Below are positions 56,835-64,000 of a stretch of DNA of 64,000 nucleotides, in pieces (the first letter of the stretch is position 1; each line of letters starts with the position of its first letter). Where the stretch lies: positions 1 to 64,000 of the forward strand of contig NZ_UTVH01000001.1 in the NCBI RefSeq assembly GCF_900585905.1, written 5' to 3'. The position numbers were made by a program, and so were the translations under genes. A model generated the notes under the pieces. The model did no database searches and was not told the DNA's origin. It worked only from the letters and a program-made list of their open reading frames with translations. The stretch comes from Pseudomonas viridiflava (lineage in GTDB: Bacteria > Pseudomonadota > Gammaproteobacteria > Pseudomonadales > Pseudomonadaceae).

Positions 56835-57194
56835 ATGGCATAGCCAAGGCTGATAAAAACAGGAACTTATATTGGCGCCGCGCTTGAAGTAAGATTCACC
56901 AATATTTTAATTAGAAATACTTGTGCAGTGGGACGCGAGGAGCAGTGCAGAAGGGCCAAATATGTTGAGAGCAGCTCTCTCGTGGGAAGTTTAGCTGGGT
57001 CTAGTTTTATGGGGTATGTGGGAGGCGCAGCTGCAGGAGCGGCTTGCGTAATAATTGGCATTCCCACGGGCGGAATGGGGGCGCTCGCCTGTGGAGTTGT
57101 TGGGGGCGCATTGGGGGGATATGGAGGCGGAGAGTTAGGTGAATCAGGCGGTGAAGCTTTTGGCGATGTCCTATACGGTATGATGGGAAAATGA
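56835..57194 (+). pseudogene. Broken gene for a glycine-zipper, toxin-like C-terminal domain
   Basis: AAGGAGAGG followed by ATG 56835 looks like a genuine start, but the third codon is TAG. After it the frame is open to 57194: TGTYIGAALEVRFTN, then CAVGREEQCRRAKYVESSSL, then a Gly/Ala-rich membrane-active stretch (GYVGGAAAGAACVIIG...GGALGGYGGGELGESGGEAFGD). One base over, the bases just after the ATG read IAKADK, which would join smoothly to TGTYIG; this suggests small compensating indels near the start. GTG 56928 could still start an 88-residue product. It resembles C-terminal parts of large secreted toxin proteins of Pseudomonas as I remember them; this is inference. Confidence 0.5.
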
Positions 57195-57565
57195 ACAGCA
57201 TTCAAATAGGCTTGGCTAATGGCGTCGTCATTCTACTTCTATTGATTGTGTGCTTTTCGATAGCTTATATTGCGCATAATTACATTGAAGCTATCGAAGG
57301 ATTTTTAACGAATAGCCCTTATGTGAGTGATACTAGGAAAGTCTGGTGTAGTGCTGGTTTGTTGGGAAAGATTATGAGGGGTGGCATCATTGCTACGATA
57401 GTAATGATGCCAAAAGTCCATGCTAAACGAGGTTTGGTTGATGCGAGGGAGGTAGAAAATTTGCCTGGGTTTTATAAGAAAATTCTGGTGATTCCTATTG
57501 CGTTAGGTCTTGTGTTGATGCTTTTTCTATTTGCTCTTCGTATGGCTTCACACTTCATGAAATGA
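57191..57565 (+). CDS. Small membrane protein, candidate immunity protein
   Basis: The 124-residue protein has hydrophobic segments at about 8-28 and 97-118 and a weaker one near 60-75. No known motif is present. Its ATG overlaps the stop of the glycine-zipper gene (ATGA), which is typical of toxin-immunity pairs. Codon use is AT-rich compared with neighbours, suggesting transfer. The function is inferred from size, membrane nature and coupling only. Confidence 0.6.
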   Translation: MNSIQIGLANGVVILLLLIVCFSIAYIAHNYIEAIEGFLTNSPYVSDTRKVWCSAGLLGKIMRGGIIATIVMMPKVHAKRGLVDAREVENLPGFYKKILVIPIALGLVLMLFLFALRMASHFMK

Positions 57566-57707
57566 TAATTATGTCCCTCTTCGCGAGGGCCAGCATCAAT
57601 GCTTGGAATTGCTCGGCATCAATTCCATTCAGAGCCATGGCGCATACCCCATCAGGGGGGCTCTAGCCAGAACGGAGGAGGTGGGGCTGCAATGTGCATC
57701 ACCGTGA

Positions 57708-57850
57708 CTATTCTGATCCTGTAAAGAGAATGGCGCGGCTTTCCCCCACCAACAATCCCCGATTCAACTCCGTCACCTCCCGTATGTAATCCCACAACAA
57801 CGTAATCCGCTTGAGCTTTCTCAGGTCCTCCCGGCAATACATCCAGAATT
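57708..57850 (-). pseudogene. Orphan 3' end of a LysR-type regulator gene
   Basis: Read on the minus strand this encodes FWMYCREDLRKLKRITLLW...GLLVGESRAILFTGSE and a TAG stop. The first 111 bases (57740-57850) match the 3' end of the LysR gene at 59436-60383 at 101 of 111 positions, yet only one residue differs (Leu for Val). The match ends abruptly at both sides. It is a detached gene tail that evolved as coding sequence, not a recent copy. Confidence 0.85.
57740..57850. repeat. Direct repeat of LysR 3' end, left copy
   Basis: It shares 91 percent identity with 59462-59572 in the same orientation. The two copies bound a 1.6-kb segment that holds the VOC gene and a decayed secreted-protein gene. 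Confidence 0.9.
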
Positions 57851-58322
57851 TTCAAGGAATTCAGGTTAACCCGATGAATACGGGGCTTAACCGATATGAA
57901 CCTCTCTTCACTGCGATCTGTCTCCTGACGAATGCTGGAAGCTCATTATCGTTGGGTCTACCCGGAGGGTACGCTCAACGTCAGCTGTTCTAGCTGGCTT
58001 ATGGGTAGGTCGGGTAGGTGGTCAGGCGTATTTGAAGGCCTTTTAGGTTGGAGAAGATGTTGCAGGCAGTCCTGGAAAACGCGGTTGATCTCTCCACGGC
58101 GCAATGATCAGCGACCAAGCGTTACTGGATGACTTGGCCGGACGCATATCCTTAAACACCACACATCGCGTTCGATGAACGGGTCGGTGACACCAGATGC
58201 AGTGTCACCGGATTTTCCGTTGATCATGGAGTGTGTGGTGGACGGGGGCGACTTGTTGCGCCGGTTAGCACCGACCAGCAAACCTCTGGGCACGCTAGCC
58301 GATGATCCACTGACGTGGCTGC
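57851..58322. other. 472-bp region without recognisable gene
   Basis: It lies inside the segment bounded by the LysR-tail repeats. No intact frame or transposase remnant was recognised. A 9-bp perfect inverted repeat, CGGTGACAC / GTGTCACCG, lies at 58185-58210. Confidence 0.5.
58185..58210. repeat. Short perfect inverted repeat in accessory patch
   Basis: CGGTGACAC and GTGTCACCG flank the 8-base loop CAGATGCA. No T-run follows. It could be an operator, an old element end or a hairpin. Confidence 0.4.
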
Positions 58323-58763
58323 CTACGGCTTACTTTCTTCCATCAATTCAAGCGTCTGACCATCCGGGCTTTGCAAGTAAATTACTCTGGTTCCCTGTAA
58401 CGGCCCTGATAGTATCGTCTGAGGTTCACCTGGAGTCTTCCACCCGTAGACCGAAGCTTTTTTCAGGAGCCCATCGAGATCATTAACGTTGAAGGCAAGA
58501 TGAGCATACCCCGGTATGTAAGGCGGGGAAGGTTTGTCAGGTAGTTCAATGTTATTGTATTGCAATAACTCTATTTTAGTACCAGCAAGGCCGATTAAAG
58601 CCATTTGAACATCGGCCCCCCTCGCTCCGGTAACCTCATCAACAATAGGTCCGGACATATGACCTTCGCGTAACAGTGATCCTCCAAGCACCTGCGTCCA
58701 GAACTCCACCGAACTCTTGATGTTCGTAACAGAAAAGCCTACATGATTAACACTTGTTACCAT
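58323..58763 (-). CDS. VOC-family (glyoxalase/bleomycin resistance-like) protein
   Basis: The 146-residue protein has the vicinal-oxygen-chelate fold: SVNHVGFSVTNIKSSVEFWTQVLGG at the start, KIELLQYNN in the middle, GYAHLAFNVNDLDGLLKK for the second module, and YLQSPDGQTLELME at the end, with His and Glu metal ligands present. ATG 58763 follows GGAGG at 5 bases. The reading frame stays open upstream into the remains of another gene, but that part is unrelated. The substrate is unknown; base composition is lower in GC than the core genes. Confidence 0.88.
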   Translation of the reverse strand: MVTSVNHVGFSVTNIKSSVEFWTQVLGGSLLREGHMSGPIVDEVTGARGADVQMALIGLAGTKIELLQYNNIELPDKPSPPYIPGYAHLAFNVNDLDGLLKKASVYGWKTPGEPQTILSGPLQGTRVIYLQSPDGQTLELMEESKP

Positions 58764-58766
58764 TTT

Positions 58767-59266
58767 AACCTCCAACTGGGGTGGTAATGCGTCAGGCGAG
58801 CAGTAGGTGGAACGAGTAGTGTTTTTGCCCTTCTGGAACAGGAGCTTATCTTCGTTCACCACTGAGACGTCCATCTCCTCATCTACAAAGGGTGCCTGCC
58901 CCGTGCCAGCGTCTATACACCGTTGCACCACCGTGTAGGTCGTTCCTTTCTTCGCGCGCACTTGGAAGACGCAGCCGTGCGTATACGCCGTGTTCAAGCC
59001 CGTACCGTCTACTGCCTGATCCTTGCGTTCGCCGGATTCTTGCATGATTGCGATGCATCGACGTAGATGCCGTGCTTGAGCGGTAGGATGTCAGAGGCAA
59101 ACGAGTATGCCGGTACCCCCGAAAGAGCGTAGATGCTGCTAAAGCATGGAGTGTTCGTCGCAGTGGGCTGCAAGCCATTTGGTGTTGAACAATTGATTGA
59201 GGTTGTGCGGGCACTGGGATAGTCCTGAATGTCTTGCCGGGCAATGGCTGGCGGCGCGGACAGCAA
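58767..59266 (-). pseudogene. Frameshifted gene of a small cysteine-containing secreted protein
   Basis: Two overlapping frames make one protein when joined. The first runs from about LSAPPAIARQDIQDYPSART, which resembles the end of a signal peptide, through LPLKHGIYVDASQSCKNPANARIRQ to a TAG at about 59009. The second continues DGTGLNTAYTHGCVFQVRAKKG, VVQRCIDAGTGQAPF and STYCSPDALPPQ. Restoring one base between CAGTA and GACGG joins them as RIRQ-Y-DGTGL. The last frame has no stop of its own and reads into the VOC gene. The N-terminus also lacks a proper start. I recognise no named family. Confidence 0.6.
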
Positions 59267-59435
59267 GTGTCATGATGCGTCTCTGACGTATGTTATGGCT
59301 AGGGATATCGCTTAAGCCAGCATCGTCTCCAGTACGTTTAACGTGATGGTTGATCAGTTACGGTATGCCCAGCCTTAAAGACTGAGCGTCTGGTCCATAA
59401 AAAGAGTAATCAGGACCTGACTCCTTGAAAATCTG

Positions 59436-60383
59436 TCACTGAAGGAAGCGGACGGCGTTGGTTTCCCCCACCAACAACCCCCGATTCAACTCCGTCACCT
59501 CCCGTATGTAATCCCATAGCACGGTAATCCGCTTGAGCTTCCTCAAATCCTCGCGGCAGTACATCCAGAATTGCCGGGTGATATTGACCTCATCGGGCAG
59601 CATTGGGAGCAGGCGTGGGTCCTGGGCGGCGAGGAAGCAGGGGAGGATGGCGACGGCGCGGCCTTGCAGGGCTGCCAGGTATTGGGCGATGACGCTGGTG
59701 CTGCGCAGTTGTGCGTGGGCGCCGGGGAGCAGGTTGCTGAGGTAGAGCAGCTCCGAGCTGAAGGCGAGATCGTCGACGTAGCTGATAAAAGAGTGTTGGC
59801 TCAGGTCGGCGCTGCTGCGCAACGGCGGGTGGGCGTCGAGGTATTGCTGGGTCGCATACAGGCGCAGGCTGTAGTCGCACAGTTTGCAGCACACGTAAGG
59901 CCCGTGTTCCGGGCGTTCCAGGGCGATGACGATGTCGGCTTCGCGCTTGGACAGGCTGATGAAGTGGGGCAGCGGCAGGATGTCGACCGAGATGTCGGGA
60001 TAGTCGTCGAGAAAATGGCTGAGTTGCGGGGTGATGAAGAAACTGCCGAAGCCTTCGGTGCAGCCCATGCGAATGTGCCCTGACAGCGCCAGCCCTGAAC
60101 CGGACACCTGCTCGCAGGCCAGGTGCAACGTGCTCTCGATGGATTCGGCATAGCCAAGCAGGCGCTGTCCTTCAGCCGTCAGCACAAAGCCCGTAGTGCG
60201 CGACTTTTCAAACAGCAGCGTGCCCAGCGCGTTCTCCAGCGAGGTGATGCGCCGCGACACGGTGGTGTAATCCACCGCCAGCCGTTTGGCTGCCGTGCTG
60301 GCCTTGCGGGTGCGCGCCACTTCCAGAAAAAACTTCAGGTCATCCCAGTTCAAGGCATTCAAGGAGGTGATGTTTTTTTGCAT
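59436..60383 (-). CDS. LysR-type transcriptional regulator
   Basis: The 315-residue protein has an N-terminal winged helix (LNWDDLKFFLEVARTRKASTAAKRLAVDYTTVSRRITSLE) and a C-terminal effector domain with strands such as IRMGCTEGFGSFFI and VDILPLPHFISLSKREADIVIAL. It is divergent from the MFS-mmsA-mmsB genes and probably controls them; the effector may be 3-hydroxyisobutyrate or a related acid. ATG 60383 begins the conserved part; an upstream frame start adds 14 residues. Its last 111 coding bases are repeated at 57740-57850. Confidence 0.92.
   Translation of the reverse strand: MQKNITSLNALNWDDLKFFLEVARTRKASTAAKRLAVDYTTVSRRITSLENALGTLLFEKSRTTGFVLTAEGQRLLGYAESIESTLHLACEQVSGSGLALSGHIRMGCTEGFGSFFITPQLSHFLDDYPDISVDILPLPHFISLSKREADIVIALERPEHGPYVCCKLCDYSLRLYATQQYLDAHPPLRSSADLSQHSFISYVDDLAFSSELLYLSNLLPGAHAQLRSTSVIAQYLAALQGRAVAILPCFLAAQDPRLLPMLPDEVNITRQFWMYCREDLRKLKRITVLWDYIREVTELNRGLLVGETNAVRFLQ
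59462..59572. repeat. Direct repeat of LysR 3' end, right copy (within the gene)
   Basis: This is the partner of 57740-57850. It encodes FWMYCREDLRKLKRITVLW...NRGLLVGE in the intact regulator. Eight of the nine differing codons are synonymous. Confidence 0.9.
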
Positions 60384-60691
60384 GTCGAACCTGCTTTTAT
60401 GAGCATTCTTGTTAGAAGTTTGCACATCTATACTCCGATGCAGCCGGTAAACACAGAACCTGTTAGCACTGAAGTTTGGGATAACACACTGCCGGGCAGC
60501 AAACCGCAGACCTGTAGGAGCGCACGAGCACCGCGAGGCCGCGATAGCTATGTATCAGACAGGACGCCATCGCTGCCTCGCGGTGCTCGTGAGCTCCTAC
60601 AGAATTGAACAGCCCTAGACCTTGGCTCAACAATCCCAGGCAATACCCCACGACATAACACCCTGCACAACAATAATAAGCGGAGGAGTTT
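60384..60691. other. 308-bp divergent promoter region of LysR and MFS genes
   Basis: It holds one family B palindrome (60512-60602) and the promoters of both genes. A LysR binding site (T-N11-A type) is expected here but I could not single one out with confidence. Confidence 0.55.
60512..60602. repeat. REP-like palindrome, family B (copy 5)
   Basis: CTGTAGGAGCGCACGAGCAC and GTGCTCGTGAGCTCCTACAG form the outer arms; GCGAGGCCGCGATAGC and its partner form the core around GTATCAGACAG. Unusually it lies in a divergent promoter region. Confidence 0.87.
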
Positions 60692-62020
60692 ATGAAGGAC
60701 GCAACTATGGCGGGCCCCGGCGCGCTCGATTCAGGTCCCGTAACGCAGAGCAAGTCCTACCGGCTGGCGGGGATGGCCAGCATGGCTGGCACCACCATCG
60801 AGTGGTATGACTTTTTCCTTTACGGCACAGCCGCCGCACTGATCTTCAACAAAATCTTTTTTCCGGCCCTCGACCCGATCAGTGGTGTGCTGGCAGCGTT
60901 CGCCACCTATGCCGTGGGGTTTCTCGGCAGGCCGCTGGGCGGGGTGATTTTCGGCCATTTCGGCGACCGCATCGGGCGCAAATCGATGCTGCTGATGACC
61001 CTGATGATGATGGGTATTCCGACCATCGTCATCGGCCTGATCCCGACCTACGAGCAGATCGGGTACTGGGCCGCGCTGATTCTGGTGCTGATGCGTTTTT
61101 TGCAGGGCATGGCGGTGGGCGGCGAGTGGGGTGGCGCGGTATTGATGGCGGTCGAGCATGCGCCGGAAGGCAAAAAAGGCTTTTACGGCAGCCTGCCGCA
61201 AACCGGTGTCGGCGCAGGCCTGGTGCTGGCCACACTGGCCATGGGGTTGGTGGCCAAGTTGCCGGAAGAAGACATGCTCAGTTGGGGCTGGCGCCTGCCG
61301 TTCATTGCCAGCATCGTGCTGCTGGGGGTGGGCTGGCTGATCCGCTTGAAAGTGCCGGAGTCGCCTGATTTCGAAAAGCTCAAACAGGACCGGGTGCCGG
61401 TCAAAGTGCCGCTGCTGCGGGTGTTGCGTGAGCATCCGCGAGAAACCCTGACGATCATTGGCGCCCGCACGGCGGAGAATGCCTGGTTCTACATGTCGGT
61501 GACCTTCGCCCTCGCGTACGCCGCCAATCAGTTGCAGATCCCCCGCAGCGATGTGCTCAACGCGATAACTGCGGGCGCTGCCTTGTCGTTGTTCACGATG
61601 CCGTTTTGCGGCTATCTCTCGGACAAAGTCGGCCAGCGTCGTCTGTATTTCGCCGGTCTGCTGTTGCTCTGCGCCTTTGTCTATCCGTTCTTCGCCATGC
61701 TTGGCACTCGCGAACCGTTGCTGGTGTGGTGGGCGATGGTGCTGGCGGTGGGCGTGGTGTTCCCGATTCTGTATGCGCCCGAGTCGCTGCTGTTTGCCCG
61801 CCAATTTCCGGTGGAAATCCGCTACAGCGGCATCTCGGTGTCAGTCCAGCTGGCGGGCGTGCTCGGTGGCGGCTTTGCACCCATGATCGCCACCAAATTG
61901 CTGGCCTACGCCGACGGCAGCCCGCGCTACGTGATCGCCTACCTGATCGGCATGGGCATCGTCGCGCTGTTCTGCACGGCGCTGATGAAGCGCGACCCGC
62001 CCCGGCATCGGCTGTCCTGA
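60692..62020 (+). CDS. MFS transporter, metabolite:H+ symporter (MHS) family
   Basis: The 442-residue protein has twelve predicted helices and the MHS signature: [20 protein letters not shown] at the start, [15 protein letters not shown] in loop 2-3, [24 protein letters not shown] and [18 protein letters not shown]. Relatives import shikimate, oxoglutarate or citrate. Its position before mmsA and mmsB suggests uptake of 3-hydroxyisobutyrate or a branched acid. GGAGGAG precedes ATG 60692. Confidence 0.92.
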   Translation: MKDATMAGPGALDSGPVTQSKSYRLAGMASMAGTTIEWYDFFLYGTAAALIFNKIFFPALDPISGVLAAFATYAVGFLGRPLGGVIFGHFGDRIGRKSMLLMTLMMMGIPTIVIGLIPTYEQIGYWAALILVLMRFLQGMAVGGEWGGAVLMAVEHAPEGKKGFYGSLPQTGVGAGLVLATLAMGLVAKLPEEDMLSWGWRLPFIASIVLLGVGWLIRLKVPESPDFEKLKQDRVPVKVPLLRVLREHPRETLTIIGARTAENAWFYMSVTFALAYAANQLQIPRSDVLNAITAGAALSLFTMPFCGYLSDKVGQRRLYFAGLLLLCAFVYPFFAMLGTREPLLVWWAMVLAVGVVFPILYAPESLLFARQFPVEIRYSGISVSVQLAGVLGGGFAPMIATKLLAYADGSPRYVIAYLIGMGIVALFCTALMKRDPPRHRLS

Positions 62021-62066
62021 TCGAACGTTTTCGCGGTCGGTTAGGGCCGCATTCAAGGAGATTTCC

Positions 62067-63593
62067 ATGAACGCTTCATTGCACAACAGCAACGTCCAGG
62101 TGGCCCGGGTCAAGATGCTGATCGATGGCCAGTGGCTGGAATCGGCCAGCCAGGAATGGCACGACGTGGTCAACCCGGCCACCCAGCAGGTGCTCGCCAG
62201 TGTGCCGTTTGCGACCACCAGCGAAGTTGATGCGGCGGTAACAGCGGCGCACCGGGCGTTTCAGACCTGGCGCCACACGCCCATTGGCGCGCGCATGCGC
62301 ATCATGCTCAAGCTGCAGGCGCTGATCCGCGAGCACTCGCCGCGCATTGCCGCGGTGCTCAGCGCGGAGCAGGGCAAGACCCTGGCGGATGCGGAAGGGG
62401 ACATCTTTCGCGGCCTGGAAGTAGTCGAGCACGCCTGCTCCATCGGCAGCCTGCAGATGGGCGAGTTCTCCGAAAACGTCGCAGGCGGCGTCGACACCTA
62501 TACCTTGCGTCAGCCGCTGGGGGTGTGTGCAGGCATCACGCCGTTCAACTTTCCGGCAATGATTCCGCTGTGGATGTTCCCGATGGCCATCGCCTGCGGC
62601 AACACCTTCGTGCTCAAGCCCTCGGAACAGGACCCGATGTCGACCCTGCTGCTGGTGGAATTGGCAGTGCAGGCGGGTGTGCCGCCGGGGGTGCTCAATG
62701 TGGTGCATGGCGGCAAGGAGGTGGTGGACGCGATCTGCACACATCCGTTGATCAAGGCCGTTTCCTTCGTGGGCTCGACCCACGTCGGCACCCATGTCTA
62801 TAACCTCGCCGGTCAGCATGGCAAGCGAGTGCAGTCGATGATGGGGGCCAAGAACCACGCCGTAGTGTTGCCCGACGCCAATCGTCAGCAGACCCTCAAT
62901 GCCCTGGTTGGCGCAGGCTTTGGTGCCGCGGGACAGCGCTGCATGGCGACCTCGGTGGTGGTGCTGGTAGGGGCGGCCAGGCAATGGTTGCCGGACCTCA
63001 AGGCGCTGGCGCAACAGCTCAAGGTCAACGCCGGCAGCGAGCCGGGGACGGATGTCGGTCCGGTGATTTCCAAACGCGCCAAACAGCGCATCCTGGACCT
63101 GATCGAGAGCGGTGTGCGGGAAGGCGCCACCCTTGAGCTGGACGGCCGGGATGTCCAGGTGCCGGGTTTCGAGGAAGGCAATTTCATCGGCCCGACCCTG
63201 TTCTCCGGGGTCACCACCGACATGCAGATTTACACTGAGGAAATCTTCGGCCCGGTGCTGGTGGTGCTGGAAGTCGACACGCTGGATCAGGCCATCGCGC
63301 TGGTCAACGCCAACCCGTTTGGCAATGGCACCGGACTGTTCACCCAGAGCGGAGCGGCGGCCCGCAAGTTCCAGAATGAAATCGACGTCGGCCAGGTGGG
63401 CATCAACATTCCCATTCCGGTGCCGGTGCCGTTCTTTAGCTTCACCGGCTCACGTGGTTCCAAACTCGGAGACCTGGGCCCTTATGGCAAGCAAGTGGTG
63501 CAGTTCTACACCCAGACCAAGACCGTCACCAGCCGCTGGTTCGATGACGACAGCCTCAACGACGGGGTGAATACGACGATCACTCTGAAATAA
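62067..63593 (+). CDS. mmsA: Methylmalonate-semialdehyde dehydrogenase (CoA-acylating)
   Basis: The 508-residue aldehyde dehydrogenase converts (methyl)malonate semialdehyde to propionyl-CoA or acetyl-CoA in valine catabolism. Signature phrases are [51 protein letters not shown], and the catalytic Cys in [17 protein letters not shown]. It follows the MFS gene by 46 bp with AAGGAG upstream, and mmsB follows. Confidence 0.95.
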   Translation: MNASLHNSNVQVARVKMLIDGQWLESASQEWHDVVNPATQQVLASVPFATTSEVDAAVTAAHRAFQTWRHTPIGARMRIMLKLQALIREHSPRIAAVLSAEQGKTLADAEGDIFRGLEVVEHACSIGSLQMGEFSENVAGGVDTYTLRQPLGVCAGITPFNFPAMIPLWMFPMAIACGNTFVLKPSEQDPMSTLLLVELAVQAGVPPGVLNVVHGGKEVVDAICTHPLIKAVSFVGSTHVGTHVYNLAGQHGKRVQSMMGAKNHAVVLPDANRQQTLNALVGAGFGAAGQRCMATSVVVLVGAARQWLPDLKALAQQLKVNAGSEPGTDVGPVISKRAKQRILDLIESGVREGATLELDGRDVQVPGFEEGNFIGPTLFSGVTTDMQIYTEEIFGPVLVVLEVDTLDQAIALVNANPFGNGTGLFTQSGAAARKFQNEIDVGQVGINIPIPVPVPFFSFTGSRGSKLGDLGPYGKQVVQFYTQTKTVTSRWFDDDSLNDGVNTTITLK

Positions 63594-63679
63594 GCCTGGC
63601 GTGGAGCGATCAATTTGACGGGCGGGTCAGCTTTATCGCCGCGCGGCAAGCAGGGAACATTTTTCCAAGGAGAGCACGC

Positions 63680-64000
63680 ATGAACATCGCCTTCATCGGC
63701 CTGGGTAACATGGGCGCGCCAATGGCCCGCAACCTGCTCAAGGCCGGGCATCATCTGCACCTGTTTGACCTCAATAGCAGCATCCTTGATGAGCTTGCGG
63801 GGATGGGCGGGCACATCAAAGCGTCGCCCGCACAGGCCAGCGAAGGCGTGGAGCTGGTGATTACCATGCTGCCCGCAGCGGCTCACGTACGCAGTGTGTA
63901 TCTGGGCGATGACGGCGTACTGGCCGGGATCGGCGCCGGGGTGCCTGCCGTGGACTGCAGCACCATCGACCCGCAGACCATTCGCGATATTGCTGCAGTC
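63680..64000 (+). CDS. mmsB: 3-hydroxyisobutyrate dehydrogenase, partial (5' end)
   Basis: The first 107 codons read MNIAFIGLGNMGAPMARNLL (NAD-binding GxGxxG with the 3-HIBDH signature) followed by HLFDLN, ITMLPAAAHVRSVY and VDCSTIDPQTIRDIA. It oxidises 3-hydroxyisobutyrate to methylmalonate semialdehyde, the MmsA substrate. AAGGAG lies upstream of ATG 63680. The gene is cut by the window end, not broken. Confidence 0.94.
   Translation, partial: MNIAFIGLGNMGAPMARNLLKAGHHLHLFDLNSSILDELAGMGGHIKASPAQASEGVELVITMLPAAAHVRSVYLGDDGVLAGIGAGVPAVDCSTIDPQTIRDIAAV

Noticed and set aside
57675..57724. Tiny frame MCITVTILIL preceded by GGAGGAGG
   Set aside because: Ten codons with a good ribosome binding site recall a type I toxin, but it overlaps the detached LysR tail on the other strand and is too short to judge.

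Overview
The window is a high-GC gammaproteobacterial chromosome segment, almost certainly Pseudomonas (fluorescens/syringae-like). This rests on the RecBCD and MmsAB sequences, an OprD-family porin, a BdlA-type chemoreceptor, a uronate dehydrogenase closely resembling the P. syringae enzyme as I remember it, and many intergenic REP/REPIN-type palindromes. It starts inside the 3' end of a 5S rRNA gene with its terminator and ends inside mmsB.

Layout. 1-9.7 kb: 5S rRNA tail, then recC-recB-recD with overlapping stops and starts. 9.9-14.3 kb (minus strand): a TIM-barrel isomerase-like protein, an Fe(II)/2-oxoglutarate oxygenase, an amino-acid-type binding protein and a fused permease-ATPase. 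15.1-19.0 kb: a three-gene molybdenum hydroxylase (2Fe-2S subunit, Tat-exported Mo subunit, triheme cytochrome c). 19.2-21.1 kb: rmd and gmd for GDP-D-rhamnose. 21.3-23.9 kb: a BdlA-like receptor and mltA. 24.3-35.0 kb (minus strand): a seven-gene exopolysaccharide operon, the highlight of the window. 35.9-38.8 kb: a CheY-CheC-like protein, a PAS protein and a stand-alone aroA. 38.9-46.3 kb: aldose epimerase, EamA permease, and a hexuronate uptake/oxidation cluster (OprD porin, uronate dehydrogenase, TRAP transporter). 46.8-55.6 kb: a phosphodiesterase, an orphan ModA-like protein, an HBM-type chemoreceptor and two GGDEF-EAL proteins. 55.7-59.4 kb: a methyltransferase, then an AT-richer, decayed accessory patch. 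59.4-64 kb: a LysR regulator, an MHS-type MFS transporter, mmsA and mmsB (valine/3-hydroxyisobutyrate catabolism).

The exopolysaccharide operon runs wecB, bcsB-like, nfrB-like synthase, nfrA-like outer-membrane protein, algF-like, algJ/algX-like, glycoside-hydrolase-like. WecB would supply UDP-ManNAc. The synthase carries D-D-TED-QxxRW catalytic motifs and two C-terminal MshEN-like (c-di-GMP binding) repeats. The BcsB-like protein and the TPR-barrel protein would form the periplasmic and outer-membrane path, and the two Alg-like proteins imply O-acetylation. It looks like an elaborated version of the E. coli NfrA/NfrB (phage N4 receptor) glycan system.

The accessory patch contains a toxin-like glycine-zipper C-terminal remnant followed by a small membrane protein (candidate immunity), a frameshifted secreted-protein gene and a VOC protein. 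A 111-bp direct repeat of the LysR gene's 3' end bounds its right part. The two copies differ almost only at silent positions, as expected when a mobile element inserts at a gene's 3' end and brings a replacement tail, or when a related gene has decayed. Three families of intergenic palindromes are scattered through the window. No tRNA, CRISPR array or intact insertion sequence was seen.
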